Positions 11,038 through 21,252 of a stretch of DNA of 64,000 nucleotides are shown here, in pieces. The notes under the pieces were generated by a model. That model was given only the letters and a program-made list of their open reading frames with translations. It made no database searches and was not told where the DNA came from. Source of the stretch: Maniola hyperantus (lineage: Eukaryota; Arthropoda; Insecta; Lepidoptera; Nymphalidae); NCBI RefSeq assembly GCF_902806685.2, contig NC_048553.1, forward strand, positions 2,277,099 to 2,341,098, read 5' to 3'. Position numbers and translations under genes: made by a program. Position 1 is the first letter of the stretch, and each line of letters begins with the position of its first letter.

Positions 11038-11222
11038 AATTAACGACTTCGTCCGCGTGGACTACACAAATTTCGAATCCCTATTATACCCCCATAGGAG
11101 TTGAATTTTCAAAAATCCTTTCTTAACGGATAGCGTCTAATTTCAGCCCGATCCGTCCAGTAGTTTGAGCTGTGCGTTAATAGATCAGTCAGTCACCTTT
11201 TCGTTTTATATATTTAGATTTT
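11038..11222 (-). mobile_element. HLa Helitron-like element
   Basis: Minus-strand copy. Its 5' end reads A|TCTAAATATATAAAACG, matching the Helitron rule of insertion between A and T with a TC start. The 3' terminus is lost ('taacgacttcgtccgcg'). Confidence 0.65.
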
Positions 11223-11397
11223 ATTGGAAACTTTAGTATTATTTTCTGTCTGTTATATTGTCTGCTAGTACCTATGTTGATGTTAGTCAGTACAGCATAG
11301 TATTAGGTCTAGGGACTAGAAATGCAAGAAGGTTTTCTTTATAACAGGATTTTCAGATCTGTATTTCAAATGGATGAAGCCGACGGCGTGCTATAAT

Positions 11398-11625
11398 CAG
11401 CACCCTTATTATAAATGCGAAAGTGTGTTTGTTGGTTTGTTGGTTTGTCCTTCAATCACGTCGTAACGGTGCAACGGATTGACGTGATTTTGATAAAGTG
11501 CATGGATATAGATAAAGACCTGGAGAGTGACATAGGCTACTTTTTGTCCCGGAAAATCAAAGAGTTCGCACGGGATTTTTAAAAACCTAAATCCACGCGT
11601 ACGAAGTCCCCGGCATCAGCTAGTA
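11398..11625 (+). mobile_element. HLb Helitron-like element
   Basis: From 'acccttattataaatgcgaa' to 'ggcatcagCTAG'+T, with 'ggctactttttgtcccggaa' inside. Confidence 0.7.
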
Positions 11626-11987
11626 ATTATACAATTAATTATTTCTTGTATTTAATGTGTTTCTATTAGGCATGCATAGGTCATAAAATAACAAACTACG
11701 GTATTTTAGAAATAAAAGTTTTATGAACTCTTTTGTAGCTTTATAATCACATAAAAGCCATAATAAAACTCTATCAAATGATACGTTATGAAACCGCAAA
11801 CCCTTTTATTGGAATCTTTCTCACAAATTACTTAAATTATTTTTGCCCGAGCCTTTCGGTACGGTTAGGGTACGCTTCATAAAATGGCTTCGTAAAAGCT
11901 TCAACTCTCGGAACAGGATACTATTAGGTTATTAAGGGGCATGTTCTACCTTAGCAAAGAAATAGAAAAACCTAACCAAAGAATCTT
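11626..11987. other. No recognised feature
   Basis: AT-rich unique-looking sequence between two Helitron-like elements. Confidence 0.4.
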
Positions 11988-12215
11988 CTTCTTCTAAATA
12001 TATAAAAGGAAAAGGTGACTGACTGACTGACTGATCTATCAACGTACAGCTCAAACTACCGGACGGATCGGGCTGAAATTTGGCATGCAGATAGCTATTA
12101 TGACGTAGGCATCCGCTAAGAAAGGATTTTTGAAAATTCAACCCCTAAGGGGGTGAAATAGGGGTTTGAAATTTGTGAAGTCCACGCGGACGACGTCGCG
12201 AGCATAAGCTAGTCT
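11988..12215 (+). mobile_element. HLa Helitron-like element, full length
   Basis: Starts TCTAAATATATAAAAGG, carries (GACT)n, 'cgggctgaaatttggcatgc' and 'gggtgaaataggggtttg', and ends 'gagcataagCTAG'+T. A good reference copy. Confidence 0.75.
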
Positions 12216-12279
12216 TCAATATTTTTTTTTAATAATATTCTAATTTTGTATCCGTATTTATTTTGAATGAATAAATATA

Positions 12280-12465
12280 CAGTACGCCGCCGAAAGTAAT
12301 ATGTACATCGACCTTTAGAAGGAGATAGCAGATTTGTAGAGCGCTGTCCCTGTTGTTGAGACCGACAAAACGTCATATTATGTATCAAGTGACAGAGACA
12401 ACGCTCTACAAAGCCAAAATGTCATTCTAAAGGCCGATGTACATTACTTTCAGCCGCGTACTGTA
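12280..12465. mobile_element. Fold-back MITE FB1, copy 3
   Basis: Complete copy: 'agtacgccgccgaaagtaat' to 'attactttcagccgcgtact'. Arms of about 75 bases contain 'tttgtagagcgctgtccctg' and its near-complement 'cagagacaacgctctacaaa'. Confidence 0.85.
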
Positions 12466-12505
12466 CATCCTTTTTTATCACAAGGGTTTCTTTATCATTC
12501 GAAAT

Positions 12506-13989
12506 TGTGACGTTGTAAATTTTGAACTACTAATTAGCGTTTCGCTTTTAATTAAAATCTATTTTGTTCAAAGTATGTTGGTGCCACCTAGCATCAAGGT
12601 GCAGAACTACGCGTGGGTCGATGTTCAGAGTTCATTCGAGCCACAATAGATGGCGTTTGCTTCGTTGTCAATTGTCGTAAAAATAAAACAAAATAATTAA
12701 ATAAAACCATAATATCATTTGTTTATTGTTAAGTCATTAACAAAACGGTTCTTATAATATATCCTTAGGTTCCGCAAATATTCAAAAATGAATTGGCTTC
12801 ATGATCAAACTAAATGAGAGCGGCGACACTCGGGTTGCGTCTGGCAACACCGATAGGTGAGATTTAGAATTTTCCTGGAGTCAACATGTGAAGACGAATT
12901 TTTTTCGTTCCAGGAAAATCTCATTCTTTTTCGCCCATGGCTTCGCCTGGGAAAATACAATAGTTATAAAGTTAGTCATCCTAACGTATTTCAATGTTTC
13001 ATCAATTATGGTGAGTGAAAAATCAAGTAATGTGGATTCGACAAAATGGCGGTTTGGTTAGAGAAAATCCTAATTTTATGATTTCATTCCAGTTCCAGTT
13101 ATTTTATCTTCCCAAATAAATGAGGATAATGGGTTGTGGGTGGACTTCTGAAAACCATTGGTGGCCAGGAGTTCAATAGGTGAGTTGTGTTTGATCGGGA
13201 AAATTCCACGTGTCGAAATTTTCACACAGCACAAATTATAATCTTGTTTTTCTTTGTTACAGGGTTTACGTTTTTAATTTTACGTTTACGTTTTACGTTT
13301 AGCTTCAGTTTTACGTTTTAGTTTTCCGTTTTCGGTTTTCGTATTTATTTCTTTTGCACATTCACGTTGACAACTTAATTTCTATGGATAAGACTTGGTG
13401 AAAATCTTTGTAATGAAACATTTCGGTTGTGAAGAATCAAATAAATTGAGTTTTGGATCTTGGCCGATGCCGTCCAGCTACCTTGCAGTCTTCGCACCTA
13501 CAAGTAAGCAAATGTTTGTATCCTGGAACAGTTTAGTGAACCTTCTTAGTGTATGTGTACAGTAAGAACCCTGTCTTTACTACTGAGCTTTTATTTTGAA
13601 ACAATTTTATGAATTTTACTGTGTCATTGTCTATTCCATGCCAATGGCATCTTAAATTTAAAACATAGATCTTATGTACTATCTACCTAAGTCATTCTAA
13701 TGTATCTAAATTAAGTCTTGGCATTAAGCTAGAATAACTAAGCATTATTAGCCATCATTCTGTATTAAGCGACCCCGGTAAAAGTTACATTAAAAACAAT
13801 TTTGCCTAACATCTAGCAAATTTCATTTATAACACCTCATATGCATTACAAGGGAGTCGACGGCTAGCTTCTATTCTTTACTAGGTAGATAGATCAAGTA
13901 AATTATTTTTTTTCCTCTAATCTTTGTAAGGTGGTAGATTATTCCGTATCCGGGTATATTTCTATTCCGCCTAATTTACCACCCTTACA
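12506..13989 (+). repeat. 5' LTR of the empty retrotransposon
   Basis: 1484 bases, TG...CA. Contains possible poly(A) signals (AATAAA at 12682) and an internal run of degenerate 'ttttacgtttacg' units (about 13265-13345). Confidence 0.9.
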
Positions 13990-13991
13990 AA

Positions 13992-14009
13992 TGGCGCCCA
14001 ACGTGGGGC
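13992..14009 (+). promoter_or_regulatory. Primer-binding site, tRNA-Lys type
   Basis: The 18 bases TGGCGCCCAACGTGGGGC lie two bases after the 5' LTR. To my knowledge they are exactly complementary to the 3' end of eukaryotic tRNA-Lys(CUU), including CCA. This would prime minus-strand DNA synthesis. Confidence 0.85.
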
Positions 14010-14091
14010 TTTTTGTTTGTTTCAGGCAAATTGTTAGTAGTTGTTGGATGACGCTGAGGGCAGCGTGGTTCAACCTGTTGAACCTTTTCGT

Positions 14092-14102
14092 AGGAGGGGA
14101 AG
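14092..14102 (+). promoter_or_regulatory. Polypurine tract
   Basis: AGGAGGGGAAG lies three bases before the 3' LTR, where plus-strand DNA priming is expected. Confidence 0.8.
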
Positions 14103-14105
14103 TAT

Positions 14106-15588
14106 TGTGACGTTGTAAATTTTGAACTACTAATTAGCGTTTCGCTTTTAATTAAAATCTATTTTGTTCAAAGTATGTTGGTGCCACCTAGCATCAAGGT
14201 GCAGAACTACGCGTGGGTCGATGTTCAGAGTTCATTCGAGCCACAATAGATGGCGTTTGCTTCGTTGTCAATTGTCGTAAAAATAAAACAAAATAATTAA
14301 ATAAAACCATAATATCATTTGTTTATTGTTAAGTCATTAACAAAACGGTTCTTATAATATATCCTTAGGTTCCGCAAATATTCAAAAATGAATTGGCTTC
14401 ATGATCAAACTAAATGAGAGCGGCGACACTCGGGTTGCGTCTGGCAACACCGATAGGTGAGATTTAGAATTTTCCTGGAGTCAACATGTGAAGACGAATT
14501 TTTTTCGTTCCAGGAAAATCTCATTCTTTTTCGCCCATGGCTTCGCCTGGGAAAATACAATAGTTATAAAGTTAGTCATCCTAACGTATTTCAATGTTTC
14601 ATCAATTATGGTGAGTGAAAAATCAAGTAATGTGGATTCGACAAAATGGCGGTTTGGTTAGAGAAAATCCTAATTTTATGATTTCATTCCAGTTCCAGTT
14701 ATTTTATCTTCCCAAATAAATGAGGATAATGGGTTGTGGGTGGACTTCTGAAAACCATTGGTGGCCAGGAGTTCAATAGGTGAGTTGTGTTTGATCGGGA
14801 AAATTCCACGTGTCGAAATTTTCACACAGCACAAATTATAATCTTGTTTTTCTTTGTTACAGGGTTTACGTTTTTAATTTTACGTTTACGTTTTACGTTT
14901 AGCTTCAGTTTTACGTTTTAGTTTTCCGTTTTCGGTTTTCGTATTTATTTCTTTTGCACATTCACGTTGACAACTTAATTTCTATGGATAAGACTTGGTG
15001 AAAATCTTGTAATGAAACATTTCGGTTGTGAAGAATCAAATAAATTGAGTTTTGGATCTTGGCCGATGCCGTCCAGCTACCTTGCAGTCTTCGCACCTAC
15101 AAGTAAGCAAATGTTTGTATCCTGGAACAGTTTAGTGAACCTTCTTAGTGTATGTGTACAGTAAGAACCCTGTCTTTACTACTGAGCTTTTATTTTGAAA
15201 CAATTTTATGAATTTTACTGTGTCATTGTCTATTCCATGCCAATGGCATCTTAAATTTAAAACATAGATCTTATGTACTATCTACCTAAGTCATTCTAAT
15301 GTATCTAAATTAAGTCTTGGCATTAAGCTAGAATAACTAAGCATTATTAGCCATCATTCTGTATTAAGCGACCCCGGTAAAAGTTACATTAAAAACAATT
15401 TTGCCTAACATCTAGCAAATTTCATTTATAACACCTCATATGCATTACAAGGGAGTCGACGGCTAGCTTCTATTCTTTACTAGGTAGATAGATCAAGTAA
15501 ATTATTTTTTTTCCTCTAATCTTTGTAAGGTGGTAGATTATTCCGTATCCGGGTATATTTCTATTCCGCCTAATTTACCACCCTTACA
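14106..15588 (+). repeat. 3' LTR of the empty retrotransposon
   Basis: 1483 bases, one T shorter than the 5' LTR and otherwise identical as far as I can compare by eye. It ends 'cccttaca', then the 'aaat' target duplication. Confidence 0.9.
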
Positions 15589-15639
15589 AAATCTTCGTGG
15601 GAAAGTAACCGACCGAGCTAACCTAGTGCATACGACTCC

Positions 15640-15990
15640 CTTTGACGACCTCCCTGGCGCAGTGATGAGCGCTGTGGTCTTATTAGTGGGAGGTCCCGGG
15701 TTCGATTCCTGGCAGGGGTTTGGAATTTTATAATTTCTAAATTTCTGGTCTGGTCTGGTGGGAGGCTTCGGCCGTGGCTAGTTACCACCCTACCGGCAAA
15801 AGCCGTGCCGCCAAGCGAATTAGCGTTCCGGTACGATGCCGTGTAGAAACCAAAGGGGTATGGGTTTAATAAAAACTGCCATACCCCTTCCAGGTTAGCC
15901 CGCTCTCATCTTAGACTGCATCATCACTTACCATCAGGTGAGATTGCAGTCAAGGGCTAACTTGTATCTAAGTAAATAAAATAAAAAATA
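15640..15990 (+). mobile_element. S2 tRNA-derived SINE, full length
   Basis: The head has tRNA-like boxes ('tggcgcagtgatgagcgctg', 'gggttcgattcctggcag'). The body carries 'ggtctggtctggtgggaggc' and 'accaccctaccggcaaaagc'. The tail 'tcacttaccatcaggtgaga' resembles LINE 3' ends in this window (8215, 28285). It ends in an A/T-rich 'aaataaaataaaaaat' run. Confidence 0.85.
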
Positions 15991-16251
15991 AAAAATACAA
16001 AGATATAAAACTTCAGCAGGGCGATTCGCTAACTCAGTGTTCAACACAGAAAACTTAGTTCTACATTGCTGCTCCATTTAGACATTAAAATACTTTTTCC
16101 TAGAAAACCTTCAATGAATTAAAAATAAATGTCAAATCAGCTCGTTGGCTATCATTCAGTGTTGAACACTGTTTTTTTTTTTAATTTATAGGCCTAACAA
16201 GATCTAACACGGCAAAAGCTTAAATTATGGGTTATGGTTACTATAATAAGT

Positions 16252-16609
16252 ATCTAAATAATTTTAAATACACATCAAAAATTGCGAACCGGCAGGAATC
16301 GAACCCGCGTCTCCTGGGATCGCGCCCGACGCTCTTACCACTAAGCTACAGCTCGCTTACTGCTAGTGACGAAAATTGTGATGTGTATGCTCACTCAGTA
16401 CTGAAGCGACTGTTTCTGCCATCTAGTAGCGACATCTTTTTGCAGTTATCGAAACTACTTTCAAAGGCCCAAATTACAATGCACTTTCGTCACTGGCAGT
16501 AAGCGGGCTGTAGCTTAGTGGTTAGAGCGTCGGGCGCGATTCCAGGAGACGCGGGTTCGATTCCTGCAGGTTCGCAATTTTTGATGTGTATTTAAAATTA
16601 TTTAGAAAT
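16252..16609. mobile_element. Inverted pair of tRNA-like S3 sequences
   Basis: A minus-strand tRNA-like sequence (16252-16370) and a plus-strand one (16485-16609) form arms of about 115 bases that differ at only a few positions. Each arm runs from 'ttcgtcactNgcNgtaagcg' through box A ('gtagcttagtggt') and box B ('gggttcgattcctgc') to 'tttttgatgtgtatttaaaa'. They are SINE-like heads, not functional tRNA genes. Confidence 0.8.
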
Positions 16610-17111
16610 TTCCTTCAAGTGTAGGTAAAAACACTATAAAATTTATAAACTATAATAAGTTGTACATGTCTATTTGTGCGCACTGCGAATATCCGAACTG
16701 TCAGGAATCAAGCCTAGGATATTTTTATTTATAAAATCGCAACTCTTACCACTAGGCACATCAGAGAGGTCTTCTGCAAAAGACAGTATAGTTCTTAATT
16801 TTCCTAGGTAGGTAATATTTTTCGCATTCGTAGACAGAGCTAGACCTTAAGTGGGTAGTTTGTACCCCCTTTGTTTTAGCGGCGTGGGTAGAGTGGAAAG
16901 TACCCAGCGTGCGTACTCCAGTCTCCAGGGCATCGTTTAAACCCTTATATCACCGCCACTACAGAACAAGCCTCTAACATGGTAAAAGCCTAAAATATGG
17001 GTCATGGTTACTATAATGCGTACCTATGTACCTACTTATTTGTACAAACTGCTAATATTTATTGAAAAAGTGTAACTATTACATACAAAAATACACATAG
17101 TATATTATACC
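16610..17111. other. No recognised feature
   Basis: A short tRNA-like remnant may be present around 16690-16760 ('gtcaggaatcaagcctagga', 'ctcttaccactaggca'). Otherwise unassigned. Confidence 0.4.
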
Positions 17112-17315
17112 TACAAAACTGTTTGTTTGTTGGTTTGTCCTTCAATCACATCGATCGTAACGGAGCAACGGATAGGTGTGACTTTTTCAATTAGTATTTT
17201 AAAGACCGCGGAAGATTGACATAGGTAACTTTTATCCCGGAAAATGAAAGAGTTCCCATGGTACCTATAACTAAAAACCTAAATCCATGTAGATGAAGTC
17301 GTCGTCATCAGCTAG
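17112..17315 (+). mobile_element. HLb Helitron-like element, diverged
   Basis: 'gtttgtttgttggtttgtcc' to 'gtcatcagCTAG'+T, with substitutions throughout. Confidence 0.6.
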
Positions 17316-17444
17316 TAATAAATAAAATGTCCTTCATTCAACCATACACTGAAACAAAAAACAAACAAAGATGGAGGACCATAGCCCCCGGGAACCAAGG
17401 AACCGACCCATAGCTAAATATTTTTTAAATACGAAATAATATAA

Positions 17445-17630
17445 TATATCGAACCCGCGTCTCCTGGGATCGCGCCCGACGTCCGTAATATTTTCATACA
17501 ATGTGTATTTCTATTGCCGCTTTAAACAACAAATAATAAATATTTCAAAACGGCCGCCCAGAAAAAAAAGAATTGAAAGTGTTATTCTTGTATGATGATA
17601 TGGAACCCTTTGTGTGCGTGTCCCTCACAC
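17445..17630 (+). repeat. S3 fragment joined to an R2 3' part
   Basis: 17447-17483 is a minus-strand S3 piece ('cgaacccgcgtctcctggga'). It is followed by an R2 interior ('gtgtatttctattgccgctt', 'ttgtatgatgatatggaacc') and a degenerate R2 end. Confidence 0.6.
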
Positions 17631-17919
17631 AAATAAAATATGCTTGTTGGTATAAATAAAAGTTTATTCAGCTCACAAAACAAGAAAAAACAATAAAAGC
17701 AAAACATATAAACCAAGTGTTACAAATTAAAAAATTAGAACTTAAAACTATGAGCTCGACAGTATGTTCAAAAATACAGTAGTATCGTTCTCAATTTTAA
17801 TGTGAATGCACAAACATCCCAACGGAACATGTTTGTAAATAGCGATGTGGCACTTAAGTGCCCCGCAAGCCGCATAGTGATGCCAGGCGGTCATTTTATC
17901 GGGACGTCCCGATTTTTTA

Positions 17920-18310
17920 ACTCTTTTGGGTTCCGTACCCGAAGGAAGGCTGTCGGTCCGTCCGTCCATAACTATATCCGAACCGTAATAATATGTAGAT
18001 AGTCGAAATTTTCATAAAAAAAGGGTAAAAAGGGTGGATAATAATATGTTGACGGATAACAGAAGTGAGTCGAAGAAGAAGACATGTAGTACCGACCCCA
18101 CGTAGCGTAAGGAAGAATAAGAAGGGTTCCGTACCCGAAGGGTGCAACGGGATCGTATTACTAAGCCTCCGCTGTCGGCCCGTCCGTCCGTAACCGTATC
18201 CGAACCATAATAGGTAGACAGTTGAAATTTTCATAGGATGTGTATTTCTATTGCCCCTATAACAGATAATAAAATTTCAAAATGGCCGCCATGAAAAAAA
18301 AAATTAAAAA
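17920..18310 (+). repeat. Two R2 heads in tandem
   Basis: 'gggttccgtacccgaagg' occurs at 17927 and again at 18124. Both are followed by a (GTCC)n run and 'accgtaataNNNgtaga', so one partial copy lies just upstream of a second. Confidence 0.65.
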
Positions 18311-18432
18311 AAATTTAAGAGTCCGATGGAGTGAAAGAAAGAAAGAAAGATAACCAGTTTATTCATCTTGTGCATAACATTTTAACACACTACTACTACT
18401 ATTAGAAGAAGAAAAACGCGGTTGAAGTCACA

Positions 18433-19134
18433 CGGGTAGATAATATATAGACCAGAGGGGAAGCTTCATACTAGCGGCTGGCTGTAGGTTCACTCACTCT
18501 AGCGCAGCTCACGCACACCACGACGTGTCACGGACGCTCCGTTTGCCGCCAAAAAAAATAAAAACCGACTTCGATACACAAACACTAAAAATTGAAAAAT
18601 AATTTAATTTATTACCGAATATATTATGTATACAAGAGTTAATATAGTTCCATAATAATACTTTTTGGTGCCGGTGCCAATTAGCTTTAGCTGCGCGAAT
18701 CGTCTAGACTTCATATTTTTATGAGACTCCACAATGGCACCTCATTGGCACCGACCCCAAAAAATATTATTATGGAACTATATTAACTCTTGTATACATA
18801 ATATATTCGGTAATAAATTAAATTATTTTTCAATTTTTAGTGTTTGTGTATCGAAGTCGGTTTTTATTTTTTTTGTAAAATTTTTTTATTTCACAATTTT
18901 TAGTGGCCCCATGGAATTATGCTATGACTGGTTAAAAATCTACTGTTTACTAAGCTATTACACTGATCGCGAGCAATTTACTCTTATCCGTTGAGGAGTT
19001 CCAGTATCTATCTTCGAAGATGTTCATCAGATCTTCACCAAATTTAAATGGGACCAACTTTGAAGTATACCCTTTCAAACAAAAAAAGAATTTTCAAAAT
19101 CGGTCCAGGCGTTTTCGAGTAATCGGGGAACATA

Positions 19135-19167
<33 letters not shown>

Positions 19168-19277
19168 TTCCGACGAATTGAGAACCTCCTCCTTTTTTTG
19201 AAGTCGGTTAAAAATGGGCGCACGGAGCGTCCGTGGCACGTCGTGGTGTGCGTGAGCTAGTGTGAAGCTTCCCCTTG
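18433..19277. mobile_element. Palindromic MITE P1, copy 2, split by an insertion
   Basis: The left half (18433-18552) ends in 'cacggacgctccgtttgccg' and the right half (19213-19277) starts 'gggcgcacggagcgtccgtg'. Together they match the palindrome at 2910-3148. About 660 bases of other repeat are inserted at the centre. Confidence 0.75.
18551..19212. mobile_element. Inserted element with a recent inverted duplication
   Basis: The left arm (about 18551-18680) and right arm (about 18746-18874) are reverse complements over about 120 bases with very few differences ('aaaaaccgacttcgatacac' to 'ccataataata'). Beyond lie a 28-base A run (about 19137-19165) and 'cgacgaattgagaacctcct', a phrase also found at 43806. 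The 86-codon frame at 18734-18994 is within this repeat. Confidence 0.75.
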
Positions 19278-19499
19278 GTTGAAGTCGCGACCAAAAGTAT
19301 AGTCATGTATAAAATATTCGTCCCGATTTTCAGCATGAACTTGTACAACACTAGTAAATAGCACCATAGTCGTTGCGACTGGCGGTTTGCCAACTCTATA
19401 AAGTACATAAGGGCGAACTGCAATTATTGCCCCAACACTACTTGGGGAATAAGTGGAAATATTAGGGCTCTGAAAGATCATGAACATAACTTTGAGATG

Positions 19500-19975
19500 G
19501 AATGGCTCTAGGCAAAAAATCCATCCGTCCGTTCGTCTGTCTGTCAGCGGGCTGTATTACGTGAAACGTAATAGGTAGAGGGTTGAAATTTTCACAAAAT
19601 GTGTATTTCTATATTTTTTACCAGTCGCTATATATATCGCGACTATATAGTCGCGCGATATAGTCGCTGTATATGTTTTAACAGTCGCTTCAGTACTGAG
19701 AGAACATACGTATCACGAATTTCGTCACTGGCGGTAAGCGAAACCGTGGCCGAGTTGGTCAAGGGATCGGGCGCGAACCCAGAAGATGCAGGTTCGATTC
19801 CTGCCGGTTACGCAATTTTTGATATGCATTTAAAATTATGTGTATTTCTATTGCCGCTATAAAAAAATCTAAATAGCCGCCATGCCAATTTAAAAAAAAT
19901 TACGTGTTATTTCTTGTATAGGTGCGGAATCCGTCGTGTGCGAGTCCGAGTCGCACTTGGCCGGTTTTTTAGGTA
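19500..19975 (+). repeat. R2 repeat split by an S3 SINE
   Basis: Head region with 'gtccgttcgtctgtctgtca' and 'gttgaaattttcacaaaatg' (19520-19612). It resumes at 19838 and ends 'gagtcgcacttggccggttt'. Confidence 0.75.
19613..19837 (+). mobile_element. S3 SINE with 14-base target duplication
   Basis: 'atgtgtatttctat' is present at 19599-19612 and 19838-19851, so the 225-base insert is delimited. Its left part is a degenerate palindromic run ('gcgactatatagtcgcgcga'). Its right part is the tRNA-like head ('gtggccgagttggtcaaggg', 'aggttcgattcctgccgg') and ends 'gcatttaaaatt'. Duplications of this length indicate LINE-driven insertion. Confidence 0.8.
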
Positions 19976-20526
19976 TTTGTATTAATGTGACGAAATCTGA
20001 AGCGAATCAAAGTAATTAGATAGTTGTAACATTAGACGAAAGAACATGAAGGACCCAGTCAGTGGCGGATTATCCCTAAGGCAAACTAGGCACGTGCCTA
20101 GGGGCGCGAGGTTACGAAGGGGCGCAGGAGATCATATAGAGTTCAATAACCTGGCCTACCTAATTATGCCTACTAAGGAATATTATCTTGGAGTGATCGA
20201 AACTGCCTTTTTTTTAATATAGCAAAGTGTCATGACGTGATGTTTTTCACTCGTTCACATAAATATATATAATCACCAACTACCAGCTATGCAATGAGAC
20301 GATTCCTCGTTCTTTAGAAGTTTTTAATATGGTTGTTAGAGGGGCGCCTATGAGGTGCTCGCCTTGGACGATCTAACCTAAGGACGCGCCTCGCATGATT
20401 ATTCCCCTCTGTCAATAGTAATGGATTTTTAATCCACTGCGTTTATAAACACTGTTTGCGGAATCGATTTTGTCATTGTCAGAATCGTTTTCGATGTGAG
20501 ACGACGTCTTACACGCTGGGTGAAAA

Positions 20527-20606
20527 ATGCCTGTTTGTGCCGTTAGTGAGTGCAAGAACAAATCAAACACATCAAATTTACAAAAAGATGGAATTTCATT
20601 TGATAA
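20527..20606 (+). pseudogene. THAP zinc-finger first exon, probably of a transposase
   Basis: From ATG the frame reads MPVCAVSECKNKSNTSNLQK and continues D-G-I-S-F-D-K before a consensus donor (gtaagt at 20607). Cys4 and Cys9 with C-x4-C spacing, the Asn after the second Cys and the closing F-x-K are the start of the C2CH THAP DNA-binding domain. In many THAP genes an intron falls at this same place. The following exon with the second Cys and His was not found before the nested MITE, so the gene is probably broken. It lies inside the 8-base-duplicated transposon, which supports a transposase origin over a host gene. Confidence 0.65.
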
Positions 20607-20841
20607 GTAAGTATTTTTGGTGTAATAAACGCTTTCTATAAATTAAATTACATAAATTATTATAATAAAATAACAATCGAGAACTTTACCGATTCAGTAA
20701 TTGAGTACGTAATAATTCGGTAGAAACGAGTCACACTTCTCACGAGACTATATTTTGTTTTTTCTAAACAATAGCAACCCTCGTTATATACAAATTAGGT
20801 TAAAATTTGAATACGCGTGAACAGCATGAAATTACGTAGTA

Positions 20842-21252
20842 GTAAAAATAACACTAGTCTCGTGGGAAGTGCGGTATACTAAAGACGGAGAGCCAGCGCC
20901 CAAAAAACTGTTTGAATTTACTAAGGCTAATTTTTTGCGCATACTGACCAGCTCTGTCCCCATATTCTGCTGACTAACCATTACAACTTTTATTTATATG
21001 CAATATACAAGTTATATAACAATTTTCAGCCTTAGTAAATTCATTTTATTACCTCGCAGGTACGACACCTTTGATAGCGCACCTGAGTCACTGTTCTCAG
21101 GTTCACTTGACTGACCGCAGTATGTTTGTGTACGCAACCATTCTAATGAACTATAAAAAAATTAGCCTTAGTAAATTCAAACAGTATTTTGGGCCCTGGC
21201 TCTCCGTCTATAGTATACCGCACTCCCCACGAGACTATAGTGTTATTTTTAC
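20842..21252. mobile_element. MITE with ~95-base inverted ends (FB4)
   Basis: The left arm 'gtaaaaataacactagtctc' to 'ttactaaggctaatttttt' (20842-20937) is mirrored at 21157-21252. Differences are few. It is nested in the THAP transposon; no coding is visible. Confidence 0.85.

Larger units (their letters stand above)
12506..15588 (+). mobile_element. LTR retrotransposon with almost no interior
   Basis: Two direct 1.48-kb LTRs (12506-13989 and 14106-15588) are separated by 116 bases. Comparing them, I see one difference, a T missing from a T run in the second LTR ('aaaatctttgtaatg' versus 'aaaatcttgtaatg'). The LTRs begin TG and end CA. A 4-base target duplication 'aaat' flanks the unit (12502-12505, 15589-15592). 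A primer-binding site and a polypurine tract are in place, so the interior is an abbreviated retrotransposon interior, not a segmental duplication junction. There is no gag, protease, reverse transcriptase or integrase. A 4-base duplication and tRNA-Lys-type primer fit the Ty3/gypsy group, but without coding the group is inference. The near-identity of the LTRs implies recent insertion, driven in trans by some other element. Confidence 0.9.

Noticed and set aside
12506..15588. Segmental tandem duplication
   Set aside because: The TG...CA ends, primer site, polypurine tract and 4-base target duplication fit an LTR pair and would not be expected from a tandem duplication.
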